A stretch of DNA of 64,000 bases from Dolomedes plantarius (taxonomy: Eukaryota > Arthropoda > Arachnida > Araneae > Dolomedidae). The notes below the pieces were generated by a model. That model made no database searches, had not been told where the DNA came from, and worked only from the letters and a program-made list of their open reading frames with translations. Location: positions 191,841,539 to 191,905,538 of the forward strand of contig OU015492.1 in NCBI GenBank assembly GCA_907164885.2. The letters run 5' to 3'. The first letter of the stretch is position 1; the number at the start of each line of letters is the position of its first letter. This document shows positions 46,501 to 58,979 of the stretch, in pieces. The translations under genes were made by a program, and so were the position numbers.

Positions 46501-49498
46501 CTTGCTTAGCAAACTATTGTTATAAAGAGAGAGATAAATTTTAAATGATAGGTTATTACACCAAATATTTATTGTGTAAATAGTACCTAACATGTGAGTA
46601 CTTTATTATACGTCGTTAGAATCTGTTTAAATAAAAGTAGCTTGCTAGAATATTACTCTTAGTGAATTTAGGATATAAAAACCTTATTTATATAGGTGTT
46701 CGATTTCTACTAATAAATCAAAAGGTAGGTTCTCTAGAATTATTACTTTTATTAAAATATCCAATAGCTCACTTAGTCAGTAACTACATTCTCATTTTTT
46801 TTATAATTTACGTCTTACATAATCTACAACCAAATCGAATGCTCTAGTACTTTAAATTTAAATGTGTGTGTATACAAGCATGTATGCATGTATATTTAAT
46901 ATGTATGCATATGTATGTATGTATACCCATAGAGTTTATGATTTAGTTCGTTGTCCGTCATTTATTAACATACCTTATGCTATAAATACTCGCATAAAGG
47001 TAATATGTGTATGTATAACAGATACATAGTAAACGGAAGACGTACAGAAGAGTTTACACCTGTATTCAATCGTGTATGAAAACTATAAATACACTCATAC
47101 ATATACATGTTATCTGTGCATGTATTTTGAAATCGTGCGAATGAATTTTTAACTTTGCCGTCTGATGTTTATCTTAAATCCATTAAAATAAGTAATATTT
47201 CTTATGTAATAAGATATTAAGCAATAAAACTTCACCTTATAACAAACATTACGGGTAGAGGAAAACCCTTGAAATTATCCACTTTTATGATCTGGTCGTT
47301 GATAACACGCTTCAGGACATATTTTCTATCGAAATTCATTGCTGATATAGCTATAGTTAAACAATAAACGGAAAGGAAAAAAACAATTATCATGTAAACC
47401 TCTTTGAAGAATACTCCAGTGCTTGTGTAATTCTACTACAAAATACCACCTTTTAAACAATAACCAATAAATATTGGATCATTTCATTGCAAAATTAGAA
47501 GGATTCCCCCATTCTCTTTACTCAGCATACTATTATTCACTTTGAACATAGCATGTTGTGTAACAAAAAAAAAAACATGAATATTTTCAAAATATTCATC
47601 AACGATTACGATTAAGTTGTAATCAAAATTTCACCCATATATCCAAAAAATGGGGAACGTAACTCAGTATAAACACTACAACAAAATGAATGTTTAAATG
47701 TTAAACGTTGTGAAAGAAACAAAAAAATATCTTCTGCATGAGTTTAAGTGTATATAAGTCAATGTAAATATGTGAAAATTATTAGACATATTGAAACATA
47801 TTTTCTCGATATCATTTCAAACAGTAATTATGACAAGCATCAGCTTTAATTAACCTCACTGACTAAAACAGGGGTTCACAGTCTTCCAATGTTTTGTAAT
47901 TTTAATATCAGGTAATAGAACACAGCCAGTGTCTGCAAAATTATAAATATTCAAAAATATAACAATCCAAGATAAACTTGCATTGCATTTTGGTACACGT
48001 TTAGGACTTTAATATGGTAATTTCCTGTTAATATAGTGCATTTTTTGAGGAAAACATTTTTATAAGTTAACATAAAACTATTTATGAGCATCAGTTTGGG
48101 AGCTCTACTCTTTGCGGTCGAGAATGTTAAAAAAAATACTTGTTAAAAGGACAAACTTGTCAAGAGGATCAATTGGTTATGTATAAACAACGCTTAAAAT
48201 AATTTTCACTGTCCTCATCCAAAGTTTTATTGGAAAAAAATTCTGGAATTACGTAGAAGGATCTTTAAAATACACTGAACTTTTATAAAGATAGCTTAGT
48301 TCTAGTCTGAAAACTAACTTAACATTATAAAAGTTTTTTGAACCCCTGGTATTAAGAATAAGTATGCATTAAACTTTGCATATTTTACTGTAATATTCAC
48401 TTCATTTGTGAATTTTCTTCTATTTCAAAATTCATGTAAAATGATGTATTGTGTATTGTTTTAATAGTGATATATATCGTTCGTTTTTTATATAAGTTGA
48501 TACGAAAATATTATCTGAACTTAATTGATTGTAGATATTTGTGATTGACATTCCATGTTGTCTTTGAAATAATAACAGGGATTGTTAGCAAATTAATATA
48601 ATTCATTTTTATACAAATATTCTAGTACAAGTGCTAGATCTCTACATTATGTAAAATTATTTTTAAATATGTTTATGTCTCGTATGTAGCATATATTACT
48701 GCATTTCATGTGTTAGATGTTAATGATTAATAAATTTTAATAAAAATTAGTATTTTTATGATCCGCATTTGTGTAGAATAGTATTTTCGCTGCTTAAAGT
48801 GATTAAATACTTAAAAACAGCAACATTGATTGAAATAAGAGGACCAGTCACAAAAAATTTCGAGTGATCAGAAAGTGCATAGTGACTTACTGATAAAAGC
48901 AAGTTAAAGAGTGATATAATACTATTAAAAAAACTGTGATTTTCATGTACTCTCTTTGAATATGTTGTAAAGATTTTCCATGAGTGTAAGAAATCTGTGA
49001 GAAGTTGGTATACAGTAACATGATTGAACCAATTCATATAGGAAATTACTGTTAATTTCGTACCAAAGTATGGAGTGAAGTGTTTCTTAAAGATTTGGAA
49101 TATGTTAGAAGAATTTATATAAAGCCCTTTCTGAAAGTTTTGTAAAAATGGTAAGATTCGATTGTTGGGTTCTAAGAAATATTGAATTGTTATAGAAAAC
49201 TATAATTTCATTCCATATTTTACACATAGTGGACAGATGTAAGAGAAATTAGTGCATTGCACCAATTTTAGTTTTATTTATCACAATGATATCAATTGTT
49301 GTTATTGTTATTATACAAAGTAATTCAAACGTTACTGTTTATATAAAATGACCGCAAACCAATAAAACTGCAAGATATTGTAATCAGATCAACCTGGGAT
49401 GTTGTTAATATGTATTTATTAGGTTGATTTGATTAGATCATAAACAGCATTTAAAAAGTACAATGATTAAATCATTCATCCTTTAGCAATTATAATCA

Positions 49499-49499
<1 letters not shown>

Positions 49500-49535
<36 letters not shown>

Positions 49536-49550
49536 CATACACACACACAC
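49500..49550. repeat. (CA)n-(TA)n-(CA)n compound microsatellite
   Basis: A run of AC, then TA, then AC dinucleotides directly abutting the 5' side of the SINE body at 49551. Confidence 0.95.
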
Positions 49551-49788
49551 CACAGGTCCAGGGTTCCATCCTGCGACTACGCAAGGTCGACTCAGCCTTT
49601 TATCCCTTGAGTGGGTCGATAAAATGAGGACCAAGTACGCTTGGGAACTAAACTCTGGGGGTCCCACGTCAGGTTGACCACCTGACTGATACATATGCTG
49701 TATGGCACCCCATGCCTGCGGTCAAGATAGCGGAAATAGGCACCGCCGGAAATGGTCCGCTGTGGACTGTTGCGCCATGAGTTTAGTT

Positions 49789-49792
<4 letters not shown>
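49551..49792 (+). mobile_element. SINE with tRNA B box and conserved body
   Basis: It starts at a B-box-like GGTCCAGGGTTCCATCCTGC; the A-box half of the tRNA head is absent and replaced by the microsatellite. The body contains GGTCGACTCAGCCTTTTATC and GGGTCGATAAAATGAGGACC, a core that from general knowledge recurs in tRNA-derived SINEs of invertebrates. The 3' tail is a TTTAG repeat running into (TA)n at 49793-49827. It is not coding. SINE mobilisation depends on a partner LINE, which is not seen here. Confidence 0.75.

Positions 49793-49827
<35 letters not shown>
49793..49827. repeat. (TA)n microsatellite
   Basis: A TA dinucleotide run at the 3' tail of the SINE. A second short (TA)n lies near 49882. 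Confidence 0.95.
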
Positions 49828-49831
<4 letters not shown>

Positions 49832-50990
49832 AATTTTTTACTACGAAAATCCGAAATATAAAAAGTAGGCTCCATATTAAAATATATATATATATTCATT
49901 CTGTTGCTGTAAGGGGTATCGTAATTCAATTAAGAACTGTAACGTGCAGTAAATCAAGAACTGCCCCGGTTCTATGTAAAATCACAGTTCTGTATAATTT
50001 CAGTTTTAATGTAAAAGTATTCGTGGATCCCTTTCAATTCTGTTCATTAAAAAATTAAAAATGTATTTAAAAAACTGCTATCCTGAAGCACAACGTTCGA
50101 ATCTTACCGAGATAGACTAATATATTGTAGATATATATTTTTTTCTCAAGAAGTGCAGCTAATCAATAGAAGTAATAAATCTGTTCAAACTTTTAACATC
50201 TCGATGTCATAGATTTTCAGAATGCTGAATTAACTGGAATTTATCATTGGTGCTGATTGATGATGAGACTGTAAGAAAATAATAAAATTTCTTTTTATTT
50301 ATGTGAGTGAATATTAATTGCACAATGCCACTGACAGTATGGAGACATTTAGGGCAATCTCTTTCCGAAATCCATGAACGTGCCTTAGTTCCTTTGATGA
50401 TTCTATGCGGTAAGAAAAGTTTATTCACATCTAGGTTAAGGCATCCGCACACCTCTGCAACGGCATTTTCGATCAAAAAATCGATTTTCCACTTATAATA
50501 TCAAAGCCTGTTCTTTTATCTTTCTAATTCTGTTTAAATGGTGTTTCTCTGTTACCTAAGAACCGAGTAACAGTAATTTTAACAACAGTTGTCAAATAAT
50601 TTTATAACCGGAAGTAGCTTTTTCTCAAAATGCTGCATTTTCATAATTTCTCTTGACGCAAAACATCCTACAGTAAAATCCTACAGTGTTTAAACATTTT
50701 TCTAAGTTTAAACTTGCATCTCATTGTGAAAAATAGATTAAAAGACAAAATACAAAAAAATTTCGAAAAATCACCTCTCAGGGTGTATGGATACCTTAAT
50801 GTGCGTAGAGATTAAAATATGTTTGCACAGGTTAAAATACGAACAATATTTTTAAAAAATTTAATTTAATTATTTATTACTAAATTGTTGAAACACATTT
50901 TTAACATTTAAGTAAAAAATATTAAAGACTGGGAATCAAAATGACATCATTTTAAGAAGGAGGGAGGGAATACCCCACGTCATATAACTA

Positions 50991-52415
50991 CACTCATGGA
51001 CAAAAAAAATTAGCGCACCAAGAAAGAGTCATCAAAATGAAACGAAATTTTACATACATAATGACTACTTTGATATAAGTAAATGATAAGAAAATCAAAG
51101 AAAAAGGATAATTTATTTCAGAGAAAAAGGCAAAAGAACGGAGGAGTTAATACTCCGTTGGACCCCCTCTAGCGCGAATGCACGATGCGATACGATCGGG
51201 CATTGAGTCATACAAGTTCTGTATGATGTCTTGAACATTTCGTTCCATATTTGCTGTAACCTTGCCTCTAGTTCGTTCAAACTCGTGGGATGCCCAACTC
51301 GTCGTCCCAAATGATCCCAGATATGCTCGATTGGAGACAAATCTGGGGATCGGGCAGGCCAAGGAAGGGTAGTAACAGTGCGGAGACAGTCTTGTGACAC
51401 CCTTGCCGTATGAGGCCGAGCATTGTCTTGTTGAAAAATGGCTCCTGGGAGCCGTTGCATGAGTGGCAACACATGTGGTTGCAGGATTTCATGAACATAC
51501 CGCTGGGCTGTCATGGTGCCACGGAACAATACTAGGGGTGACCGTGTATTGTAGGCAATGGCACCCCATACCATCACACCAGCTGTGGGAGCGATGTGTC
51601 GCTGTACAGCAAAGGCAGGATTGAAGCGTTCACCACGGGCTCTCCACACACGAACACGATTGTCATCACTGCCGAGATTGAATCTGGATTCGTCGCTAAA
51701 GACGACCTGGTTCCATTCCGCTGCAGTCCAGTTTCCTCGTGCGAGGCAAAACTCTAAACGGAGGCGTCGATGGGTGGGCGTCAAGGGCAGCACACGTAAT
51801 GTGCGCCGCGATACCAACTGTCCTTCAGCCAGGCGCCTTCGTATGGTTCGAGAAGACACAGAGGCCCCTAGTGAAGGTGCTACCTGTGCCTGGATGGCGG
51901 CCGATGAAGCAGTTGGCTGTACGCGTGCATTTCTTACGATGTGGCGGTCTTCTCGACGACTGGTCTGTCGAGGGCGTCCTGAGCCTGGTCTTCGTGTACA
52001 TGACATCTCTCGGGTCCACTGGTCCCAACAACACAATCAGAGCCTCCTCACAACACAATCAGAGCGGCCTAATTGACGAGCTACTCGCCTAGCTGACCAC
52101 CCAGCTTCCATCATCCCGACGATTCTCCCTCTCTCAAACTGCGACAACTGCTTATATTGTCTTCGAACACGGCGTAATGGCATGTCTATCTCAGCTCTTC
52201 CTTTGTAAATGATTCAGCACACTCAAACAAGCTTTGGTTACCTGTTTTATACTCCAAAGAGTACGATGTTCAACGCCCTCTACCGGCTATACGTAATGCA
52301 CAATCACGCTGCATTTCTAATCATTTGCATATCTCCCCGACATATACCTTCATTGCAAGTTTCGTTACGATCCCGCAATTATTTCTTGGTGCGCTAATTT
52401 TTTTGTCCATGAGTG
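50991..52415 (-). mobile_element. Tc1-like transposon, copy 2 (1425 bp)
   Basis: The ends CACTCATGGACAAAAAAAAT and ATTTTTTTGTCCATGAGTG form the same terminal inverted repeats as copy 1, flanked by TA at 50989-50990 and 52416-52417. It is 14 bp longer than copy 1, mainly because of a 12-bp duplication in the transposase gene. High identity to copy 1 suggests that both moved fairly recently. Confidence 0.95.
51113..52183 (-). pseudogene. Tc1-family transposase pseudogene, copy 2 (nearly intact)
   Basis: The start ATG is at 52183 (MPLRRVRRQYKQLSQFERG). After GRSDCVVRR a 12-bp duplication, ending near 52045, adds an in-frame TGA. From the next Met (52036) a 307-residue frame follows with GRPR, VFSDESRFNL (first Asp, residue 115), FQQDNARPH (second Asp, residue 204) and SPDLSPIEHIW (Glu, residue 237). 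Second Asp to Glu spans 32 residues by my count instead of the usual 34. A 1-nt deletion near 51232, relative to copy 1, shifts the last ~40 residues. Without the helix-turn-helix region it is not expected to act as a full transposase. Confidence 0.93.
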
Positions 52416-52417
52416 TA

Positions 52418-54674
52418 TAAATGACCTAAAAGTTTTACTGTAAGAATCTCACATTTCTTTCTGTGAATATAATCAGAAGGTAGACATTTTTCTGGAAAAA
52501 GTAAACCTATTTTTATTGAAAAAATTAGTGTTTTGATTTAAACAGCAAAGATAAAACAAAATAATATTTATCCATATAAAAGCGATCTTGAGATGCTTCG
52601 AAAATATTTTCTTACCCATACTAACATGCTTAAAATAGGCATCAGAGGATTATGTGTCTTTAACTCTTGAGAGTCGCTTCCCTTCACTTCGAAAAAAATT
52701 TGATTTATTGCTTGTGCATTGTTCGCACTGATGTTTAGCATCGTTTCATACCATGAAGCTAAAGAAGGAGCAGTAGCTCCGTGTTAAAAAAAAGTGTCTC
52801 ACATTTGGTCGCCGCCACGAGGTGGCGCGCGCGCCGATAGGGCTTGAGCTTTGGCACGGAAACCATATGCTTTAATATGGATTTTTCGTACTTTTCAAGA
52901 GAAAACAAATTGGTTTGTTTACTGCGTATTTAATATGAATTCATTTATTCAACTTAATAATTGTTTATTTTCATTCAAAATATTTATTTGAACTGCTTTT
53001 TTTTTGCTAAGCTTCATTAAAATTCTTAAAGGAAGTGAGTAAATAATGATACATTATTTTCTATCGCTAGTTAGTTACATGCACATATATGAGCACACAC
53101 TAGCTGCAGCGACAGAGTATGAAATGTCCAAACATGAGACGACAAACATCTGACACATGAAGAGTCATACTTCATTATACGTATAAACTTTTTCAGAATA
53201 ACTGTGTATTCGTTTCGGAATAAATGAGTACAGAATTTTGTAATAATTGAATAATTAAGGAAATGAAATTGCAAAAAAGAATTGTGAAGGAAATCTTTTA
53301 TGGAAAAAAAAATTGTGAGAAATACTACTGATTAACCAAAACACACACACACACATAGTAATATAAAAACATTTTTATTTACAGATAAGTATGAATAATA
53401 CATCTTATTTAACAGCCTAACATTTTCTATCAATAATCACAAATAAATTCTAATCAGGACTAATTAAATAGGAATTCAATTCAGCATTTAATCACACAAT
53501 TCTTTGAATTATCTTTCTTTGGAAAAAAAATCAATCAAAGCATCTCAGATCACACTTTTTAAACTTTTTACACATAGCTTCATGCTTCATACACAGTTAA
53601 TAGCCCTTTTCTGGTATAACTACTCCGTCAATAAAGAAAGAATTTTTGACTTAGTTTGTTATATAGAAAGTATTTCATAGCTAGGAAGTAAGACAATAAA
53701 ATAACTTTGAAGTATATTTTCCTTTATTGCAGTTTTAACTAATATTTTGGATATTTTAATGTTACAAAAATATTTTTAAATTAAAATCTTGTAGAAAATG
53801 TCCCGTTCAGAAATTCCAAAATAAAATTTGTCAGACTTTTATTTGCAAAGTACCATGATCATATTTACTCCTTGTAGAAGAGAAAACACCTTACTTTGTT
53901 AGCGATTTGGGATCATTTTGAACTTTACAATGAGTGTATTTGGTGGATTATATTAGGTATAAGTTAAGACAACGTTTCCTTCGAATGCTATGAGTTTAAA
54001 TCAGTATTGTTTCATATAAAAGCTACTAGATGGCAGCAGTGGAAACTTCAAACTACGTTTTAAGATATTGTATAATAGGCAAACTTATTTTAGACAGTGA
54101 TTGAAAAAATATCCGAACAGATACCTAAATTAATTAAATTATAATTGTATTGTAGACAAACTTATTATTTTATGCAATGATTAAAAAAAGATCCGAACAC
54201 ATACTTAAATTAACTAATTTAGGTTATCTTACCAGGGATGGACAAAATACGTATAGGCCATTTTACTTACCTTCTTGGGTTCATTTGGCGAAAATAGGCC
54301 GAAAAATGTCAAAATTTGTAGTGAGTGAAATACATGAAATTATTCAGCAAAACTTGAAACTCATATTTTGCAAAATATCTAAGAGCATACACATTAGTTA
54401 GCACACATTAAAGTAATTTTTGCCTTACTGATATCGAAATCAGGGAAAATGAGACTGGAGTGCGATATTCACCCCATGCTGGCACGTTTTTAGTAAGTTT
54501 TTTCTGACCGCACACAAAAGTAATCCCAAACAGTTTCTTTTCGCTTCGAGTTAAAATCAAGAAACACATTTGTTTTCGAAATTAATACAGCTCTGATTGC
54601 AGAGATTTTTTCATATATATTCCATTCTTGGCCTACAATTATGTTAGCTTTTGCTATATAATTCTTTCAAAAAG
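52418..54674. other. Unassigned intergenic stretch
   Basis: AT-rich apart from a GC-rich patch at about 52815-52855 (GGTGGCGCGCGCGCC) and an (AC)n run at 53339-53355. No gene recognised. Confidence 0.4.
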
Positions 54675-54675
54675 T

Positions 54676-54716
54676 CCCCCCCCCCCCCCCAAAAAAAAAA
54701 AAAAAAAAAAAAAAAA
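54676..54716. repeat. C15-A26 homopolymer tract
   Basis: Fifteen C followed by twenty-six A. The lengths are uncertain because such runs are prone to sequencing error. An open frame passing through it is an artefact of the tract. Confidence 0.95.
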
Positions 54717-55499
54717 TCTACGTTGGTACTTAAACTTAATTAAAAACAAAATAAATAAGTTGGAATATCTTTCAGATTTCAATTTCCGATTGTTTATATC
54801 TTATGTTTCAATATAAACTTTATAATAAATACCAATACAAATTCTTCTAAAAATCATGTTTTAAAAAGTCCAAACTATCTTCATGGCACTCCCAGTAGTA
54901 AAGAAATTTTTAAAAAAAGTAGTCCAAATTCTTAAATTTGCGTTTTTATAAAAATTTCCGTCAAGGAATTTGGAAAACGATGTGTATTTCAATTCTAATA
55001 GTAAAGTAATTCCGAGTCCAAATTTAGAACTACGCTATATAAAATCTAAAATGTCATTCATAATCCTAAATTCAAATTTAGCTGATAGCCATATTCCCGA
55101 GAAAAACATATTCAAAAAATTAAATCCTAAAAGTTATCAAAAATAAAAATTTAATAAAGTTTATCACTAAGAAATATCTAAGCCCGAAATATCTTAACGA
55201 AGATTTTTGTTTCAATTCTTTATATAAAAAGTCACTGAAAGTCTAAAAAATCTGCTAATACATATATTTCTATTAATTTTTTTTAAATTTAATAACCTAA
55301 TTCTTTGTCGCTGGTTAAGTATGGAGAATAGATTATTACAAGAGCAAACTATTTATTTCCTTATTTGATAAAACATTGTGAGTACAGTTCTTTAGGCACA
55401 TTAAGTGAGAAGTTTTTTTGATAATGACTGTTTTGAGGTTGAATTTGGGGGTGAAAGTTTACTTCTCGGTTGTGGCCTCTCGATGAGAGGTTACAAATT

Positions 55500-55504
<5 letters not shown>

Positions 55505-55593
<89 letters not shown>
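55505..55593. repeat. (ATT)n-(TA)n compound microsatellite
   Basis: About 33 bp of ATT triplets followed by about 56 bp of TA, abutting the MITE at 55594. The TA run probably grew from the TA target site. Confidence 0.95.
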
Positions 55594-55595
<2 letters not shown>

Positions 55596-56162
55596 AGGTA
55601 AGCCAAAAGTTCGTAAAAACTTTAAAAATTCATAAAAAAAAGGCAGATATTATGATAAAGAATTGCGGTTTACAAGAAAGGGCTCACAAGGAAGTCAGAT
55701 TTTTTTTTTTAGCAGCAACAACAACAAAAAAATAGTTTAAAAAGTTACCGGTAGATGGCGCTGACATGCGAGCGATACAGCAGAATTTTGCAAATCAGTC
55801 TTGCAATAAAAGACCGTGATACACGAGGATTTCTCATTCGCTTTCAGAATGTTATCATTACACGATCGGACATTGTTGGTCAAGCTGTTAAGAGTCGCCT
55901 TAGTTGTGTCCTACAATGTTCTGGAGGTCATGTTGAACAATTGTTATAGCAAGAATAAATGAATGGAACGTACTATTATCCTGTTCATTGTGTTTCGGAT
56001 CGTCAGTGCCTACTACCGGTGACTTTTTTAACTAATTTTTACTTTGCTGCTAAAAAAATCCGACTTCCTTGTGAGCCATTTCTTGCAAACTGCACTTCTT
56101 TATCATAATTTCATCCTTTTTTATGATTTTTTAAAGTTTTTGCGAATTTTTGGCTCACTAGG
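55594..56162. mobile_element. Mariner-derived MITE with ~165-bp inverted repeats
   Basis: The left end CCAGGTAAGCCAAAAGTTCG and the right end GGCTCACTAGG flank an inverted pair covering about 55594-55760 and 56000-56162 (GGCTCACAAGGAAGTC is in both). TA lies on each side. The interior reads GQAVKSRLSCVLQCSGGHVE then QLL, resembling a mariner-type transposase C-terminus, so it is an internal-deletion derivative. No complete transposase remains. Confidence 0.85.
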
Positions 56163-56850
56163 TATATCCATGTTTTTACGTTGCATAAAATCATATCGCC
56201 CTAGCAAAGGAAGCGAGCACCTAGGGGCAAAGTCTCACTTGCACCTGTACACTCTTTCAAGATGAGCTTAACCTCTCGCCACCCATTGGTCACTTACTCT
56301 TTACAGGTTTGAAAAGTTGAAGTAAGGATAAATATTACATGAAAATGGAAATTTATTCTAAGACAATTTAATTAAACATATCAAATAACCCAAGTTATTC
56401 AGAAATAAAAAATCGGCAGTAATTATTCTTAATTTTGAGAAGGGCCTTTTCTATATTCATTAAAGAATGCTTTGCTGAAAACCATTTTTGCCGATTTGCT
56501 ATTTTTGAAAAAAAAAATTCCTACCTCATTTAACCGATAAATGGTAGCAATGAAATTTGTAACTGACTCCTGTCTTTCATTTAACTTAATGGTGAATGAT
56601 ATAAACATAATTTAAAAATTCCAGTAACTTGGTAACATAAGGCCCGATTTACCGAAATTCTATTATTCTGTCCTTCCTCATTTCACGGGTACCATATTGT
56701 TTGAAATATACTTTCATTGTACGCTGACCTGAACTACAGGCAATCAATCTGACAGTTCTAATATCAGAGATAAATTACGTAAACCTGGGAGCCCAGTTGG
56801 ATTTGAGCCTGGAGGTAAGTGCCTTCCTCATTTCCGAGACTGTGTCTCTT
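56163..56850. other. Non-coding stretch with a Helitron-end-like motif
   Basis: GCGAGCACCTAGGGGCAAAG at about 56212 closely matches the 3' end of Helitron copy C (GCGAGCCTAGGGGCAAAG at about 2559). It may mark another decayed copy, but no boundary could be set. Nothing else recognised. Confidence 0.4.
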
Positions 56851-56851
56851 A

Positions 56852-57110
56852 TCATTTGCTTTTTTTTTTCCTACACCCGCACGAAGCATACCTGCTATAC
56901 GGTGTTTGACAGTCCAATAGAGTCCAGCTTGTAGAGAAGCCGGCAGCCTGAAGCAACTCTCTGTCTCTTTTCAGAGAAGTACAAACGAATAGATGTTCTC
57001 CTCTCATTACATCTTTATTGTAAAGTGGATACGTTGGAGAATCCACTGTATCAGTTTTAAAAAGATGACTCTGTAAATAGTCATGTCCGGTCAATAGTCT
57101 ATTGTCAACT
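56852..57110 (-). pseudogene. Non-LTR retrotransposon C-terminal fragment
   Basis: The minus strand encodes MTGHDYLQSHLFKTDTVDSP, then TYPLYNKDVMRGEHLFVCTS. This corresponds to the TGHD..L..HL....(C)..C......EH..F.C region found after RNase H in R1/I/Jockey-type elements, and resembles the fragment at 4690-5100. The first Cys positions are changed to Tyr or other residues, indicating decay. No upstream catalytic domain. Confidence 0.65.
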
Positions 57111-57995
57111 GTTATTTTTCTTAAAGCAAAAGATGCGCATTACGCAGAAAATACTCTGAGTCGCTTTTTTCATTCTAATAACTCCAGGCTTTGACTCGAC
57201 CTCCAGTAGGACCAAAAATTAGATATTTTGCTAGAAAATTTAGGCATTAAAAACTCAAACTATAGATATTTCTTTTCTTATTTTCTCTCTATAGCAGCGT
57301 TGTTACGGATAACGAAATTTTGCTCGTCTCATTCATACACAGATTAATGAAACTACTTACGTCTTGGAAAGCATATCCCTTTCACTAAGATATTTTGTAA
57401 GTCCAAAATATATCCCCAAATGGAATTCTCATTGACAGTTATGTAGTTGTTCCGAATGATTTTTCAAACTGAACATCTAATATGCGCAGCAATTCAGATT
57501 ATCCAATTTGTTTCTGCGTCTAAATTAACATAGCAACATGATGTCATTTTCTTACCTGCATGTGTTTAGGACGCAACGGATGTGCTACATGGGATATAAG
57601 CGAACTAGAGAATGATAAAGGGGCGACAAAATTATCTATAAAAGTAAATTGAAATTCAGATATACAGCAAACACATAACACATACTATTAAACTACAGTT
57701 CATCATTGCATCTTACATTATGGTTAAAAATATTAATGTTGTGAAATAATGTAAGGATGTATGTAATTTTCATTAAGGTTATTATGGAATAACAGCAAAG
57801 TTTTTTTGCGAAGTAAATAGAAACATATATCAAACACAAACTGGCATATAAAGAATGAAATAAGGAATGTTAAAGGATTATTAAATTTTTTATATAATTT
57901 TCTTTTGAAATATCAATCATTCAGGAGACAGTTTACATACAACTATTCAATTACAGCTCATTTCCGCTACATTAAAGCAACTTTCAATATTAATA
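57111..57995. other. Unassigned intergenic stretch
   Basis: AT-rich; no supported feature. Confidence 0.4.
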
Positions 57996-58497
57996 CAGTA
58001 GATTCCCGTATAATGCGATTAATATATTACGCGTTGTATGAAATCGAGTTTAGGAAATCGTGTTGCACGAGTAAAAATCTTGTATAACGCTAATGATGTT
58101 AAGGTAAAATGTTAGAGAGAGTGACTGTTATCGTGTAAAATTTGATCATATTAGATATTAGATAAATTACAAAATATGTAATTGTATATTTTTTATATCG
58201 TTTACGTGTTAGAAATATTAATTTAAGGTTAAAAAACTTTATTTTGCCCTGTTTCACCAACTTAAAAAATTTGCATACAAAATATGTAATGAAATTGACA
58301 ACGCAATGGAAAACTATTTCGTTCAAATCGTTTAAAAATCCGTGAGCATCAAAATAAATGTATGTACAGTGTTTAAAGGGGAAATTCCCGCATTTCATTC
58401 TATAGCGCTTTATACAGGAATCGCGTTATACAAATAAAGCCCTTTTTTACGCTGTGAAATCGTGTTGTATGAACTCAGGTATACGGGAGTCTACTAT
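57996..58497. mobile_element. TA-flanked MITE (~500 bp)
   Basis: The left end CAGTAGATTCCCGTATAATG after TA and the right end GGTATACGGGAGTCTACT form terminal inverted repeats. Subterminal blocks also pair imperfectly (GAAATCGTGTTG in both halves). The last base of the right end is altered. TIR style and TA target fit the pogo/Tigger or mariner group. No transposase. Confidence 0.75.
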
Positions 58498-58979
58498 TTA
58501 AAGTTTTATCTTTTTATTGACAAGATCTAGAAACTATAAATCTTCCCTTACTTGCGAAAAGAACAACCTTTTCCAGCAGCTGTTTTACATTAAATCCATA
58601 TCATTTCTTTTCCACAGACGTGATTTCACTTAACTCATAGCGAGTCCTTGTCGGGGAAAAGTTTCAGCTCAAGTAGTACTCGTCTCTGAAGTTTCCCACA
58701 ACCTCAGAGAACTACACTAACTTCTATAACCGCAATATATCCATTTCATATGCAACAGTAAGGTACCATAAAATGAAACCCAGTGAGAACGCTCTAGTGT
58801 AATTCCTAAGTGCATATTTTAGAGTGTTTAGCCGTTCTCCGATGGAATAGGTCGTTCTGTTGTCATGCTCTGTTTAGATGTTACAGAATGTAAGGACTTA
58901 AGATGTGTTGATGTCAAAAGGTAGTAAACTGATCTACAAGTTTCGGTGCCTTCAAAACTCAGTACATTATTGAAATATG

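Larger units (their letters stand above)
39241..49499. other. Intergenic region with little structure
   Basis: About 10 kb of AT-rich sequence. I can support only two perfect hairpins (41521-41546 and 43516-43540) and a GTAT/GCAT-rich low-complexity run at about 46866-46925. No reading frame shows a domain or splice context. Confidence 0.45.

Noticed and set aside
50207..50498. Overlapping open frames on both strands with somewhat protein-like composition
   Set aside because: No recognisable domain, no convincing splice pair and no neighbouring exons. Kept out of the annotation; a protein search would be decisive.
54628..54816. Open frame containing a Pro/Lys run
   Set aside because: Created by a C15-A26 homopolymer tract.
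55405..55635. Open frame with Ile and Ile-Tyr repeats
   Set aside because: It is the translation of an ATT/TA microsatellite.
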